A stretch of 23,878 nt of DNA from Nocardioides sp. (GTDB lineage Bacteria > Actinomycetota > Actinomycetes > Propionibacteriales > Nocardioidaceae). The stretch lies in the NCBI GenBank assembly GCA_031177735.1, contig JAPSKJ010000011.1:1-23878 (forward strand). The letters are read 5' to 3'. Under the pieces are notes generated by a model. It was not told the DNA's origin. It searched no databases and saw only the letters and a list, made by a program, of their open reading frames with translations. The translations under genes and the position numbers were made by a program. Below, in pieces: positions 9,101 to 15,388 of the stretch. Numbering within the stretch: the first letter of the stretch is position 1; each line of letters opens with the position of its first letter.

Positions 9101-9482
9101 GCGTGGTCAGACCGTGCCGCTGACCGGCGCCGGTCCGGCCACCCGGTTCAGTGCCTTGGACGTCATCGCCACGGCGCACAACGGCGACGTCCAGGCCACG
9201 GCCCGCATCGGGTACGCCGACGGCACCAGCCAGGACGTCCCGATCCGGGTGACCGACTGGGCCGCCGGATCACCGCGGTTCGGCGAGTCGGTCGCGGTGC
9301 GCACCGACTACCGCGTGCGGGCCGGCACCGGCCGGGACGCACCTCCGGTCGCCCTGTGGCAGCTCGCCTTGCCGGTGGATCCTGCCCGCACGCCGGTCTC
9401 GCTCACCCTGCCGAACGACCCGCGGCTGGAGATCTACGCACTCAGCGGCCGCAACGCCGGGGGGAGCGGCCAGGCCGGCTGA
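6162..9482 (+). CDS. Secreted GH92 family alpha-mannosidase, second copy
   Basis: 1106 residues. The ATG overlaps the stop of the preceding GH92 gene by 4 bases (ATGA), with GGAG 7 bases upstream, indicating translational coupling. A signal peptide occupies about residues 1-31 (cleavage near ALA/GP). The GH92 fold starts at LVNPFIGSQNEGNTFPGAA (about 49) and ends near 780. Motifs are WDTYRT (370-375), HEGTAWQY with likely acid Glu565, and GNDDLGTMSAW with candidate base Asp675/Asp676. This is the canonical form of the motifs and differs from the upstream paralogue, so the two probably cleave different linkages. After the catalytic region come an Ig-like NEW3-type beta-sandwich (about 815-906) and a C-terminal beta-rich domain (about 918-1103) that I cannot name with certainty. 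The gene ends just before a hairpin shared with the convergent ROK gene. Confidence 0.93.
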   Translation: MTRTTTRTGRLAVRTLALLAGLATAAPAALAGPTQAVGAPPPAAEDLTSLVNPFIGSQNEGNTFPGAAVPFGMVQNSPDTGHNVGYRHDQDRIRGFSTVHLSGVGCGLGGTLPVLPTTGAVTETDYARYAATKDRASEVAEPGYYRVRLSSSDITAELSATTRTARQRYTFPATGQANVLLNTGQALHRVTESSVRIVDDRTVVSEVTGRGFCQDTRPYTLHFVTRFDRPFTAHGTWQGATVTPGSAESTAGEARNGAYVRFDTSTDRDVEAVTAVSYVDTAGARANLEAEGDGSFDQARAAAEQAWEERLQQVRVTGGTSEERRTFYSSLYRSFLAPTVGSDVDGRYRGWDQQVHTAEDFTYYQNWSLWDTYRTQQQLLALLAPQESRDMARSILRIEDEGGWLPRWGHATVESNIMTGDPVTPFLVSAWRQGLLEGHEVDAYAALKENADGVPPEDSAYNGRAGNPTYLSEGFVPYLPDARGEPGDYDLNHGPSATLEYALADCTLSTMAGALGQTADAKRYAERGRYYRNVFDPRTGWFRARDAQGRFVGPADPKDSVGFHEGTAWQYMWLAQQDMVGLVELMGGRDEARRRLDYFFAYDQLVDEPRRVAREVWVNGPYAYYNADRYNPQNEPDLHAPYTYLWTGEPHKTSDVVHAALTLFTDGPTGMTGNDDLGTMSAWHVLSAIGIYPIMPGTDVWGLTAPIFDRVEISLDESFHGTDSLTITAPGAHGGTGSYITAAELGERKWQRTWATTEELLAGGSLALRLGDDPSSWGTSRGDAPPTMCGHGRADTSRLAAGTTPGSLALPSSQADVTQEVVVDVVATGPGRVNGTVSATADTPLEVAPATATWAADSKGLPTTVPVALEVTVPAGTPDGTYQVSVVVRDDRGREVTRTVPVRVVTADCGAGVGSCPQDLTGSWNHDGVATLEATAEGDFDGGGWSFPAEQLPAPGLGVLGERAYLMPQTAGTAPNFVEARGQTVPLTGAGPATRFSALDVIATAHNGDVQATARIGYADGTSQDVPIRVTDWAAGSPRFGESVAVRTDYRVRAGTGRDAPPVALWQLALPVDPARTPVSLTLPNDPRLEIYALSGRNAGGSGQAG

Positions 9483-9496
9483 GATCCGAGCGCCAC

Positions 9497-9534
9497 TGGT
9501 CGGCGGGCCGGTCACCCGACCGGCTCGCCGACCA
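9497..9534. terminator. Bidirectional hairpin between convergent operons
   Basis: The arms TGGTCGGCG-G-GCCGGTC (9497-9513) and GACCGGC-T-CGCCGACCA (9518-9534) pair over 17 positions with one G-T wobble and an ACCC loop. The hairpin lies 14 bases after the GH92 stop and contains the last codons and stop of the opposing ROK gene. It has no U-tract, as is common for actinobacterial terminators. Confidence 0.8.
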
Positions 9535-10729
9535 CTGCCGTGGCGTCCTTCGCGACCACCAGCGCGCCGATGACCCCGGCACGCTCACCGAGCGTGCCGG
9601 GAACGATCTTGAGCGCCGAGGTGGTGTCGGGCTGGGCGTAGCGCTCCACCGAGTCGCGGATCCCGCGCAGGAAGGAGGCAGAGACCCGCATACCGCCGCC
9701 GATGACGATCATCCCCGGGTTGAGGTGGTTGCACAGGTCGGCCAGCACGCGGCCGATCGAGCGGCCGGCGTCGTCGAGGATGCGGTTCACGCCGACGTCG
9801 CCGTCGCGGCCGAGCTCGAGCATGCGGTCGACCGTGAGCGGCTCGTCGTAGGCCGGCTGGAGCAGCTCGACCAGCTTGGGTGCCGCCACCGCGGTCTCCA
9901 GGCAGCCGCGGTTGCCGCAGCGGCACACGGGCCCGTCGTCGACGAGCCGGACGTGGCCGATCTCGCCGGCGATGCCGGTGGTGCCGCGGTAGAGCCGGCC
10001 GGCGAGCACCAGCCCGGCGCCGATACCGCTGGAGGCCTTGACGTAGATGACGTCGGAGTGCCCGCGGGCCGCGCCGTACTCCACCTCGCCCAGCGCGCCG
10101 ATGTTGGCGTCGTTGTCGACCCGGACGGGGCGCCCCAGGCGAGCGGCCAGCTCGGTCGCCGGGGCGAGTCCGATCCAGTTGGGCAGTATCGGCGAGGAGA
10201 CCACACCGGTGCGGGGGTCGACCGGTCCGGGCACGCCCATGCCCACGCCGACGACCCGCGGTCCGCTCGGGTCGATGCCGGCCTCGGTCAAGCACTCGGC
10301 GACCAGGTCGGCGGCCCGGTCGAGCGCCTCCGTGGCGGCGTGGTCGACGTCGATCTCCAGAGCCCCCTCGGCGAGCGGTCGTGCGGCGAGGTCGGTGACC
10401 GCGACGCGGACGTGGCGGTGGCCGATGTCGACGCCGACGAGCGCGCCGGGAGCGCCGCGCAGCGAGATCAACGTGGGCGGGCGACCACCCCCGCGCGCCG
10501 GCTCGGTGTCGCGGGTCTCCTGAGCCACGCCCTCGCTGAGGAGCTCCTGGACCAGGCCGGAGACGGTGCTGCGCGAGAGCCCGGTCGACCGCGTGATGTC
10601 GGCCCGGCTCAGGGGCGCGGACCGGCTCAGCAGATCGAGCACGAGGGCGCGGTTGGCGGCGCGGAGCGTTGAGACCGCTGCCGTCGGATCACCGGTCTCG
10701 CGGGGGGTCGCGTAGCCCGAGTCGGTCAT
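9512..10729 (-). CDS. ROK-family transcriptional regulator
   Basis: 405 residues. An N-terminal winged helix-turn-helix (about 28-72, with LSRADITRSTGLSRSTVSGL) precedes a ROK sugar-kinase-like domain. Visible ROK features are the phosphate-loop region LVGVDIGHRHVRVAV (about 98-112), NDAN (206-209, Asp207 at the catalytic position), GEIGH (255-259) and the zinc motif CRCGNRGCLE (Cys269, Cys271, Cys276). The DNA-binding domain marks it as a NagC/Mlc/XylR-type regulator rather than a glucokinase. Asp207 is retained, so residual kinase activity is not excluded. It is divergent from the sugar ABC operon, and two matching inverted repeats lie between them, so it probably represses that operon and itself in response to mannose or a related sugar (inference). 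The ATG at 10729 has no Shine-Dalgarno but has TAGGGT six bases upstream, a leaderless arrangement. Confidence 0.93.
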   Translation of the reverse strand: MTDSGYATPRETGDPTAAVSTLRAANRALVLDLLSRSAPLSRADITRSTGLSRSTVSGLVQELLSEGVAQETRDTEPARGGGRPPTLISLRGAPGALVGVDIGHRHVRVAVTDLAARPLAEGALEIDVDHAATEALDRAADLVAECLTEAGIDPSGPRVVGVGMGVPGPVDPRTGVVSSPILPNWIGLAPATELAARLGRPVRVDNDANIGALGEVEYGAARGHSDVIYVKASSGIGAGLVLAGRLYRGTTGIAGEIGHVRLVDDGPVCRCGNRGCLETAVAAPKLVELLQPAYDEPLTVDRMLELGRDGDVGVNRILDDAGRSIGRVLADLCNHLNPGMIVIGGGMRVSASFLRGIRDSVERYAQPDTTSALKIVPGTLGERAGVIGALVVAKDATAVVGEPVG

Positions 10730-10735
10730 GACGCG

Positions 10736-10741
10736 ACCCTA
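10736..10741 (-). promoter_or_regulatory. Leaderless-type -10 element for the ROK regulator
   Basis: On the minus strand TAGGGT (10741-10736) is followed by CGCGTC and then the ATG at 10729. The same TAGGGT-N6-ATG arrangement precedes xseA. Inverted repeat IR1 (10747-10767) begins five bases upstream of this element, consistent with autoregulation. Confidence 0.55.
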
Positions 10742-10746
10742 GGACA

Positions 10747-10767
10747 TTCTGCACGCTTGCGACAGAA
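10747..10767. promoter_or_regulatory. Inverted repeat IR1, putative ROK operator
   Basis: TTCTG and CAGAA flank an 11-base spacer beginning CACGC. The same arms and spacing recur at 10790-10810. IR1 lies within the -35/-10 interval expected for the ROK gene promoter. Confidence 0.65.
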
Positions 10768-10782
10768 CCAATTCGAAATTGG
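10768..10782. promoter_or_regulatory. A/T-rich palindrome between the two ROK-type repeats
   Basis: CCAATT-CGA-AATTGG is a perfect 6+6 dyad around CGA, strikingly A/T-rich for this genome. It lies between IR1 and IR2, close to their midpoint. It could be a third regulator site, for example for a global carbon regulator, or a flexible hinge for looping. Its role is not known. Confidence 0.45.
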
Positions 10783-10789
10783 GACCCCG

Positions 10790-10810
10790 TTCTGCATTGA
10801 CTGGGCAGAA
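10790..10810. promoter_or_regulatory. Inverted repeat IR2, putative ROK operator
   Basis: TTCTGC and GCAGAA flank nine bases, which is also TTCTG-N11-CAGAA as in IR1. It covers the predicted -35 of the sugar ABC operon (10797-10802). The centres of IR1 and IR2 are 43 bases apart, about four helical turns, placing them on the same DNA face. Confidence 0.68.
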
Positions 10811-10826
10811 TCCCGGGCCTTACGTT
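10797..10826 (+). promoter_or_regulatory. Predicted promoter of the sugar ABC operon
   Basis: TTGACT (10797-10802) and TACGTT (10821-10826) are spaced by 18 bases. This predicts a start near 10833 and a leader of about 55 bases before the ATG at 10888. GGAGG at 10878-10882 is the ribosome-binding site. Confidence 0.6.
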
Positions 10827-10887
10827 GGCCGATATGCGACGGCCGTCACGGTGACGGGACGATCGCGGAGGAATCCCGGAGGACGTC

Positions 10888-12180
10888 ATGAGAGCAACCC
10901 GCACATCCCTGGCCGCCGGCCTGGCGGCCCTGACGCTGCTGGCGGTCTCCGCCTGTGGCGGCGACGACGGTGGTGAGGCCGGTGGAGGCGGCGGCGGTGG
11001 ATCCGCCGAGGTCGAGGTCTTCACCTGGTGGGCCGAGGGCAGCGAGAAGGAGGGCCTCGACGCACTGGTCGAGGTCTTCGACACGCAGAACGCCGACTTC
11101 GAGTTCGTCAACGGCGCGGTCGCCGGCGGCGCCGGCAGCGACGCCAAGAACGTGCTCGCCTCGCGACTGCAGACCAACGACCCGCCGGCCACGTTCCAGG
11201 CCCACGCCGGCGCGGAGCTGACCGACTACATCGAGGCCGGCCAGATCGAGGGCCTCTCCACCATGTTCGAGGAGAAGGGCTGGAACGAGCTCTTCCCCGA
11301 GGGCCTGCTGGAGCGCCTGCAGCAGGACGGCGAGATCTACTCGGTCCCGTCCAACATCCACCGCGCCAACGTCGTGTGGGCCAACAGCTCGGTCCTCCAG
11401 GAGGCCGGCCTGGACCCGAAGGCGACCTACGCCTCGCTCGATGAGTGGATCGCGGCGCTGGAGAAGGTGGAGGCCGCCGGGAAGATCCCGCTCTCGATCG
11501 CCACCGACTGGACCCAGGTCCACCTGCTCGAGACCGTGCTGCTCGCGGACCTCGGCGCGGAGGCCTACAACGGCCTGTGGGACGGCACCACCGACTGGGC
11601 CGGCGCCGAGGTCACCGCCGCGCTCGAGGACTACGCCACCCTGCTGGAGATGACCAACACCGACCGCCAGTCCCTGGACTGGCAGGACGCCACCCAGCTC
11701 GTCATCGACGGCGAGGCGGCGTTCAACGTGATGGGCGACTGGGCCGAGGCGGCGTTCGCCACCGCCGGGAAGACCTTCGACACCGACTACGTCGCGTTCC
11801 CGGTGCCCGGCACCGACGGGGTCTTCGACTTCCTCGCCGACTCCTTCACGATGCCGGTGGGCAGCCCCAACCCTGAGGGCACCGAGGCCTGGCTCGACAC
11901 CGTCGCCAGCGCCGAGGGCCAGGAGGCCTTCAACAAGGCGAAGGGCTCGATCCCGGCCAACATCGAGGCCGACACCGCCGAGTTCGGTCCCTACCAGCAG
12001 ACCGCGATCGAGTCGTGGACCAACGACGAGATCGTCTCCTCGCTCGCCCACGGCGCGGCCGCGTCGGTGAGCTGGCTGACCGACGTCACCGCAGCCGTGG
12101 CGAAGTTCGGCAGCAACAACGACGTCGCCGAGCTCCAGGAGAGCCTGGTGGCCGCGGCCGAGACACACGCCGCAAGCTGA
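10888..12180 (+). CDS. Sugar ABC transporter substrate-binding lipoprotein (glucose/mannose type)
   Basis: 430 residues with a lipoprotein signal peptide and lipobox VSAC (Cys23), then a glycine-rich linker (about 24-38) that lets the domain extend from the membrane. The mature part is a family-1 extracellular solute-binding protein. VEVFTWWAEGSEKEGL near the N-terminus, and GGAGSDAKNVLASRLQ followed by DPPATFQAHAGAEL, resemble the glucose/galactose/mannose-binding proteins of CUT1 importers. With a probable mannose isomerase in the same operon and secreted mannosidases next door, D-mannose is the most likely ligand (inference); glucose or a short manno-oligosaccharide remain possible. It is first in the operon, after a promoter covered by a putative ROK operator. 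A strong hairpin separates it from the permeases and may keep its expression higher than theirs. Confidence 0.92.
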   Translation: MRATRTSLAAGLAALTLLAVSACGGDDGGEAGGGGGGGSAEVEVFTWWAEGSEKEGLDALVEVFDTQNADFEFVNGAVAGGAGSDAKNVLASRLQTNDPPATFQAHAGAELTDYIEAGQIEGLSTMFEEKGWNELFPEGLLERLQQDGEIYSVPSNIHRANVVWANSSVLQEAGLDPKATYASLDEWIAALEKVEAAGKIPLSIATDWTQVHLLETVLLADLGAEAYNGLWDGTTDWAGAEVTAALEDYATLLEMTNTDRQSLDWQDATQLVIDGEAAFNVMGDWAEAAFATAGKTFDTDYVAFPVPGTDGVFDFLADSFTMPVGSPNPEGTEAWLDTVASAEGQEAFNKAKGSIPANIEADTAEFGPYQQTAIESWTNDEIVSSLAHGAAASVSWLTDVTAAVAKFGSNNDVAELQESLVAAAETHAAS

Positions 12181-12188
12181 GCCCGTGT

Positions 12189-12222
12189 GGACGGGGCGGC
12201 GGGTCCGCCCGCCGCCCCGTCC
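12189..12222 (+). terminator. Intercistronic hairpin after the binding-protein gene
   Basis: GGACGGGGCGGCGGG (12189-12203) and CCCGCCGCCCCGTCC (12208-12222) form a perfect 15-bp stem with a TCCG loop, starting 9 bases after the stop codon. In sugar ABC operons such structures act as partial terminators or 3' mRNA stabilisers, giving excess binding protein over permease. No separate promoter is obvious in the remaining 104 bases before the first permease. Confidence 0.75.
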
Positions 12223-12326
12223 GTCACGTTCGTACGCCGCTCGCGGCCTCCCGCGCGCGGCATGTCGCGGCCGTTGCCGCGCGCCCGTCCACCTGCCCGT
12301 CCGTGTCCGCTCGAAAGGCCAGGACC

Positions 12327-13274
12327 ATGACGACGACCTCGACGACCCCGGTCGTCCCGGTGACTCCTCCGCAACGCCGTCTCAAGCGCCGCACCACCCG
12401 CGCCTGGGTCGGTCCCGTGCTGCTCATGCTGCCGACGATCGTGGTGCTCGCCGTGTTCGTCTACGGCCTCATCGGCGCCAACCTGCTCACCTCCTTCCAG
12501 GACCGCCACACCCGCGGTCCGTCGGAGGGCTGGGCCGGGTTCGAGAACTACCGGCTGCTGTTCGCCGACGACACGTTCATCTACTCCCTGCGCAACCTGC
12601 TCTTCTACACCGTCACCTTCCTGCTCGGCACCCTCGTCCTGGGCTTCCTGTGGGCCTGGCTGCTGGAGCGCGGCGCCAAGGGTGAGTCGCTGTTCCGGGC
12701 GGTCTACCTCTTCCCGATGGCGGTCTCCTTCATCGCCTCCGGCGTGGTGTGGCGGTGGCTGCTCAACAACGCGGAGGGCGAGCGCTCCTCCGGTCTCAAC
12801 CGCCTCTTCGGCGACCTCGGCCTCGACTTCCTGCAGAACCCGTGGTGGACCCACGAGCGCTGGGGCATCATCGCCATCGCCGTGCCGGCCGTCTGGCAGC
12901 TCTCCGGCTACGTGATGGCGCTGTTCCTCGCCGGCTTCCGCGGGATCCCCGAGGAGCTGCGCGAGGCCGCCCGGATCGACGGCGCGAGCGAGTGGCAGCT
13001 CTACCGGCACGTGCTGTTCCCGCAGCTGAGCCCCGTCGCCCTCTCGGCGATCATCATCATCGGCCACATGTCGCTGAAGGTCTTCGACCTGATCATGGCG
13101 ATCGCCGGCCAGACCAACTACACGACCCAGGTGCCCGCCACGCAGATGTGGATCGAGTTCACCCGCGGTGACTACGCGAAGGCCTCGGCCATCGGCATGG
13201 TCCTGCTGCTGATCGTGGCCGTGCTGATCGTGCCTTACCTGGTCGCCACCTACCGGCAGGAGCGCCGCCGATGA
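12327..13274 (+). CDS. Carbohydrate ABC transporter permease 1 (MalF/UgpA type)
   Basis: 315 residues from the ATG at 12327, which follows GAAAGGCCAGG. The N-terminal tail (1-25) is basic and threonine-rich; the first membrane helix is about 27-50, and six helices are expected. The cytoplasmic EAA loop that contacts the ATPase reads EELREAARIDGASEWQLYR (about 209-227), followed by VLFPQLSP. This is a CUT1 sugar-importer inner-membrane subunit. Its stop codon overlaps the start of permease 2 by 4 bases (ATGA), so the two subunits are translationally coupled. No ATP-binding subunit lies nearby; in actinobacteria a shared MsiK-type ATPase usually serves such systems. Confidence 0.93.
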   Translation: MTTTSTTPVVPVTPPQRRLKRRTTRAWVGPVLLMLPTIVVLAVFVYGLIGANLLTSFQDRHTRGPSEGWAGFENYRLLFADDTFIYSLRNLLFYTVTFLLGTLVLGFLWAWLLERGAKGESLFRAVYLFPMAVSFIASGVVWRWLLNNAEGERSSGLNRLFGDLGLDFLQNPWWTHERWGIIAIAVPAVWQLSGYVMALFLAGFRGIPEELREAARIDGASEWQLYRHVLFPQLSPVALSAIIIIGHMSLKVFDLIMAIAGQTNYTTQVPATQMWIEFTRGDYAKASAIGMVLLLIVAVLIVPYLVATYRQERRR

Positions 13275-14140
13275 GCACCGACGTCATCTCCGCAGCACCC
13301 CGGGCCGCCCGCGTCGGCGGACGCTCGCGCGGCGTCGCCCGCACCGCCCGCTACGCCCTGCTCCTGCTCTTCCTGCTGGCCGTGCTGATCCCCGCCTACG
13401 TCCTGCTGGTCACCAGCTTCAAGGGCGCGGGCGAGGCCAGCCCCAGCCGTGCCTGGCAGCTGCCGCAGGAGTGGCAGTTCGACGGCTGGCGGCGGGCCTG
13501 GGAGGCCCTGTCCCCGGCGCTGGGCCGCACGTTCGCGATGGTCATCCCCGCCGCCGTCCTCTCCGCGGTGCTCGGCTCCCTCAACGGCTTCGTGCTGGCC
13601 CGCTGGCGCTTCCCCGGCGCGGACATCGTCTTCACGCTGATCCTGTTCGGGATGTTCATCCCCTACCAGGGCGTGATGATCCCGCTGGTCGAGCTGATGC
13701 AGACGCTGAGCGTGCCCTCCGGCGTGCCCAGCCTGATCCTGCTGCACGTGATCTACGGTCTGCCGATCACGACGCTGATCTTCCGCAACTACTACGCCGC
13801 AGTGCCGCACGAGCTCATCGAGGCGGCCCGCATGGACGGGGCCGGGATGCTGCGCACCTACAGCTCGGTGATCCTCCCGATCTCGGCGCCGGCCTTCGTG
13901 GTCGTGCTGATGTGGCAGTTCACCTCGGCGTGGAACGACTACCTGTTCGCACTGTTCTTCTCCAACGCGCGCAACGGACCGGTCACCATCTCCCTCAACT
14001 TCCTGGCGAGCGGACAGATGCAGGACTACTCGGCCAGCATGGCCGGCGCGCTGATCGCGTCGCTGCCCACGCTCGTCGTCTACATCCTGCTGGGCCGCTA
14101 CTTCGTCGGGGGGCTGATGGCCGGCTCGGTCAAGGGATGA
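13271..14140 (+). CDS. Carbohydrate ABC transporter permease 2 (MalG/UgpE type)
   Basis: 289 residues. The first membrane helix is about 27-48 (LLLLFLLAVLIPAYVLLVTS), and a typical periplasmic region with NGFVLARWRFPG and MFIPYQGVMIPL follows. The EAA loop is HELIEAARMDGAGMLRTYS (about 180-198) followed by VILPISAPA. The C-terminus RYFVGGLMAGSVKG is the standard ending of CUT1 MalG-type subunits, which usually close with GxxxGAVKG. It overlaps both neighbours by 4 bases, so permease 1, permease 2 and the isomerase form one coupled unit. Confidence 0.94.
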   Translation: MSTDVISAAPRAARVGGRSRGVARTARYALLLLFLLAVLIPAYVLLVTSFKGAGEASPSRAWQLPQEWQFDGWRRAWEALSPALGRTFAMVIPAAVLSAVLGSLNGFVLARWRFPGADIVFTLILFGMFIPYQGVMIPLVELMQTLSVPSGVPSLILLHVIYGLPITTLIFRNYYAAVPHELIEAARMDGAGMLRTYSSVILPISAPAFVVVLMWQFTSAWNDYLFALFFSNARNGPVTISLNFLASGQMQDYSASMAGALIASLPTLVVYILLGRYFVGGLMAGSVKG

Positions 14141-15357
14141 GTGCCATCGACACCGAGCGCGAGTGCCGCGGCCTGGTCGACTTCGCCCGTGCCTCCGCCT
14201 CGCCCGGCCTCGGCTTCCGCTGGCTGGGCGAGGACGGGGCGCCCGTGTCCGACGCTGCGGTGCACACCTGGATCACCACCCGGATGACGCACGTGTTCGC
14301 GCTGGCCCACCTGACCGGTCACGCCGGTGCGGGGGAGCTGGCCGAGGGCGGCGTCGCGGCCCTGGCCGGCGGTCCGCTGCGCGACCGCGAGCACGGCGGC
14401 TGGTCGGGTGCGGTGGCGCTCGACGGCACGGTGGTGGAGCCGCGCAAGGAGGCCTACGCCCACGCGTTCGTCGTGCTGGCCGCGAGCAGCGCCACGGCCG
14501 CGGGGATCCCCGGCGGCGAGGCACTGCTGGAGGAGGCGCTCGAGGTCGTCGTACGCCACTTCCTCGACGCCGACGGCCGGGTCGTCGACAGCCTCGACGC
14601 GGCGCTCACCGAGACCGAGCCCTACCGGGGCGCCAACTCCAGCATGCACATGGTGGAGGCACTCCTGGCCGCCGGCGACGCGACCGGTGACCCGGCCTGG
14701 CACCAGCGGGCGCTCGGGATCGCCGAGCACCTCATCCACCAGGTCGCGCGTCCGCGCGGATACCTGCTGCCCGAGCACTTCACGCCGGCGTGGGAGCCGG
14801 TCCCCGACTACAACGCCGACCACCCCGACGACCCGTTCCGGCCCTTCGGCTGCACCCCCGGGCACATGCTGGAGTGGTCGCGGCTGCTGCTGCACACCGA
14901 GGCCGCGCTCGCCGACCCGCCGGGCTGGCTGCTCGAGGACGCGGTCGCGCTCTTCGACCGGGCGATGGAGGTCGGCTGGGCGGCCGACGGTGCACCGGGG
15001 ATCGTCTACACCGTCGACTGGGACGCCTCGCCCGTGGTCCGGCTGCGGATGCACTGGGTGATCGCCGAGGCGCTCGCGGCTGCGGAGGTGCTGCGCCGTC
15101 GCACCGGCGCGCAGCAGTACGCCGACTGGCTGGCCGTGCTCGGCGACTACACCGGCGAGCACCTGATCGACCGGGCCGGCTCGTGGCGCCACGAGCTCGA
15201 CGAGCACAACCGTCCCTCGGCCGTGGTCTGGCGTGGCCGGCCCGACGTCTACCACGCCTACCAGGCGATGCTGCTGCCTCGGCTGCCGCTCGCACCGTCG
15301 CTGGCCGGCGGGCTCCGCGCGCTGGCGCAGGACGTCCCGGTTCGCGGCCATTCCTGA
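14137..15357 (+). CDS. AGE-family sugar isomerase, probable D-mannose isomerase
   Basis: 406 residues, within the usual 390-420 of AGE/YihS-type (alpha/alpha)6-barrel enzymes. The residues used for aldose-ketose isomerisation in YihS and mannose isomerases appear conserved: Arg49 in TTRMTHVFALA, His171 in NSSMHMVEA, His243 in CTPGHMLEWSRL and His373 in RPDVYHAYQA. The expected reaction is D-mannose to D-fructose through a cis-enediol, in the cytoplasm. Coupling to the permeases (ATGA overlap) supports action on the imported sugar. N-acetylglucosamine 2-epimerase is less likely, because PGHxLEW with the DxYHAxQ ending is the isomerase pattern; sulfoquinovose isomerase is a remaining alternative but lacks any sulfosugar neighbours. 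No mannokinase or fructokinase is encoded nearby. The ispH promoter begins four bases before the stop codon. Confidence 0.85.
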   Translation: MSAIDTERECRGLVDFARASASPGLGFRWLGEDGAPVSDAAVHTWITTRMTHVFALAHLTGHAGAGELAEGGVAALAGGPLRDREHGGWSGAVALDGTVVEPRKEAYAHAFVVLAASSATAAGIPGGEALLEEALEVVVRHFLDADGRVVDSLDAALTETEPYRGANSSMHMVEALLAAGDATGDPAWHQRALGIAEHLIHQVARPRGYLLPEHFTPAWEPVPDYNADHPDDPFRPFGCTPGHMLEWSRLLLHTEAALADPPGWLLEDAVALFDRAMEVGWAADGAPGIVYTVDWDASPVVRLRMHWVIAEALAAAEVLRRRTGAQQYADWLAVLGDYTGEHLIDRAGSWRHELDEHNRPSAVVWRGRPDVYHAYQAMLLPRLPLAPSLAGGLRALAQDVPVRGHS

Positions 15358-15381
15358 CCAGGGCGGTCGAGTCCGTAGACT
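15354..15381 (+). promoter_or_regulatory. Leaderless-type promoter of ispH
   Basis: CTGACC (15354-15359) and TAGACT (15376-15381) are spaced by 16 bases, and the ATG follows the -10 after 7 bases. Initiation is thus expected at the start codon itself, and no Shine-Dalgarno is present. The -10 lies inside a GAGTC-N4-GACTC dyad (15369-15382) of uncertain meaning. Confidence 0.6.
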
Positions 15382-15388
15382 CGGGGCC

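Noticed and set aside
5895..9179. 1094-codon open frame on the minus strand opposite both GH92 genes
   Set aside because: It spans the antisense of two well-supported genes, lacks motifs and has the low-complexity Arg/Gly/Val composition of a shadow frame.
8525..10672. 715-codon plus-strand frame across the GH92/ROK boundary
   Set aside because: It runs through the terminator hairpin and antisense to the ROK gene, whose zinc motif and helix-turn-helix are unmistakable. No family features are visible.
13471..14136. Upstream extension of the isomerase reading frame
   Set aside because: The region codes for permease 2 in another frame. The ATGA overlap at 14137 gives a start that matches the family length.
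183..15357. A new defence or mobile system hidden in the accessory block
   Set aside because: Every gene has a clear metabolic or regulatory family. No nuclease, toxin, reverse transcriptase, integrase, CRISPR repeat or phage-like gene was found.
15369..15382. GAGTC-N4-GACTC as a dedicated operator for ispH
   Set aside because: The arms are only 5 bp and coincide with the -10 element; there is no second copy or nearby regulator to support it.
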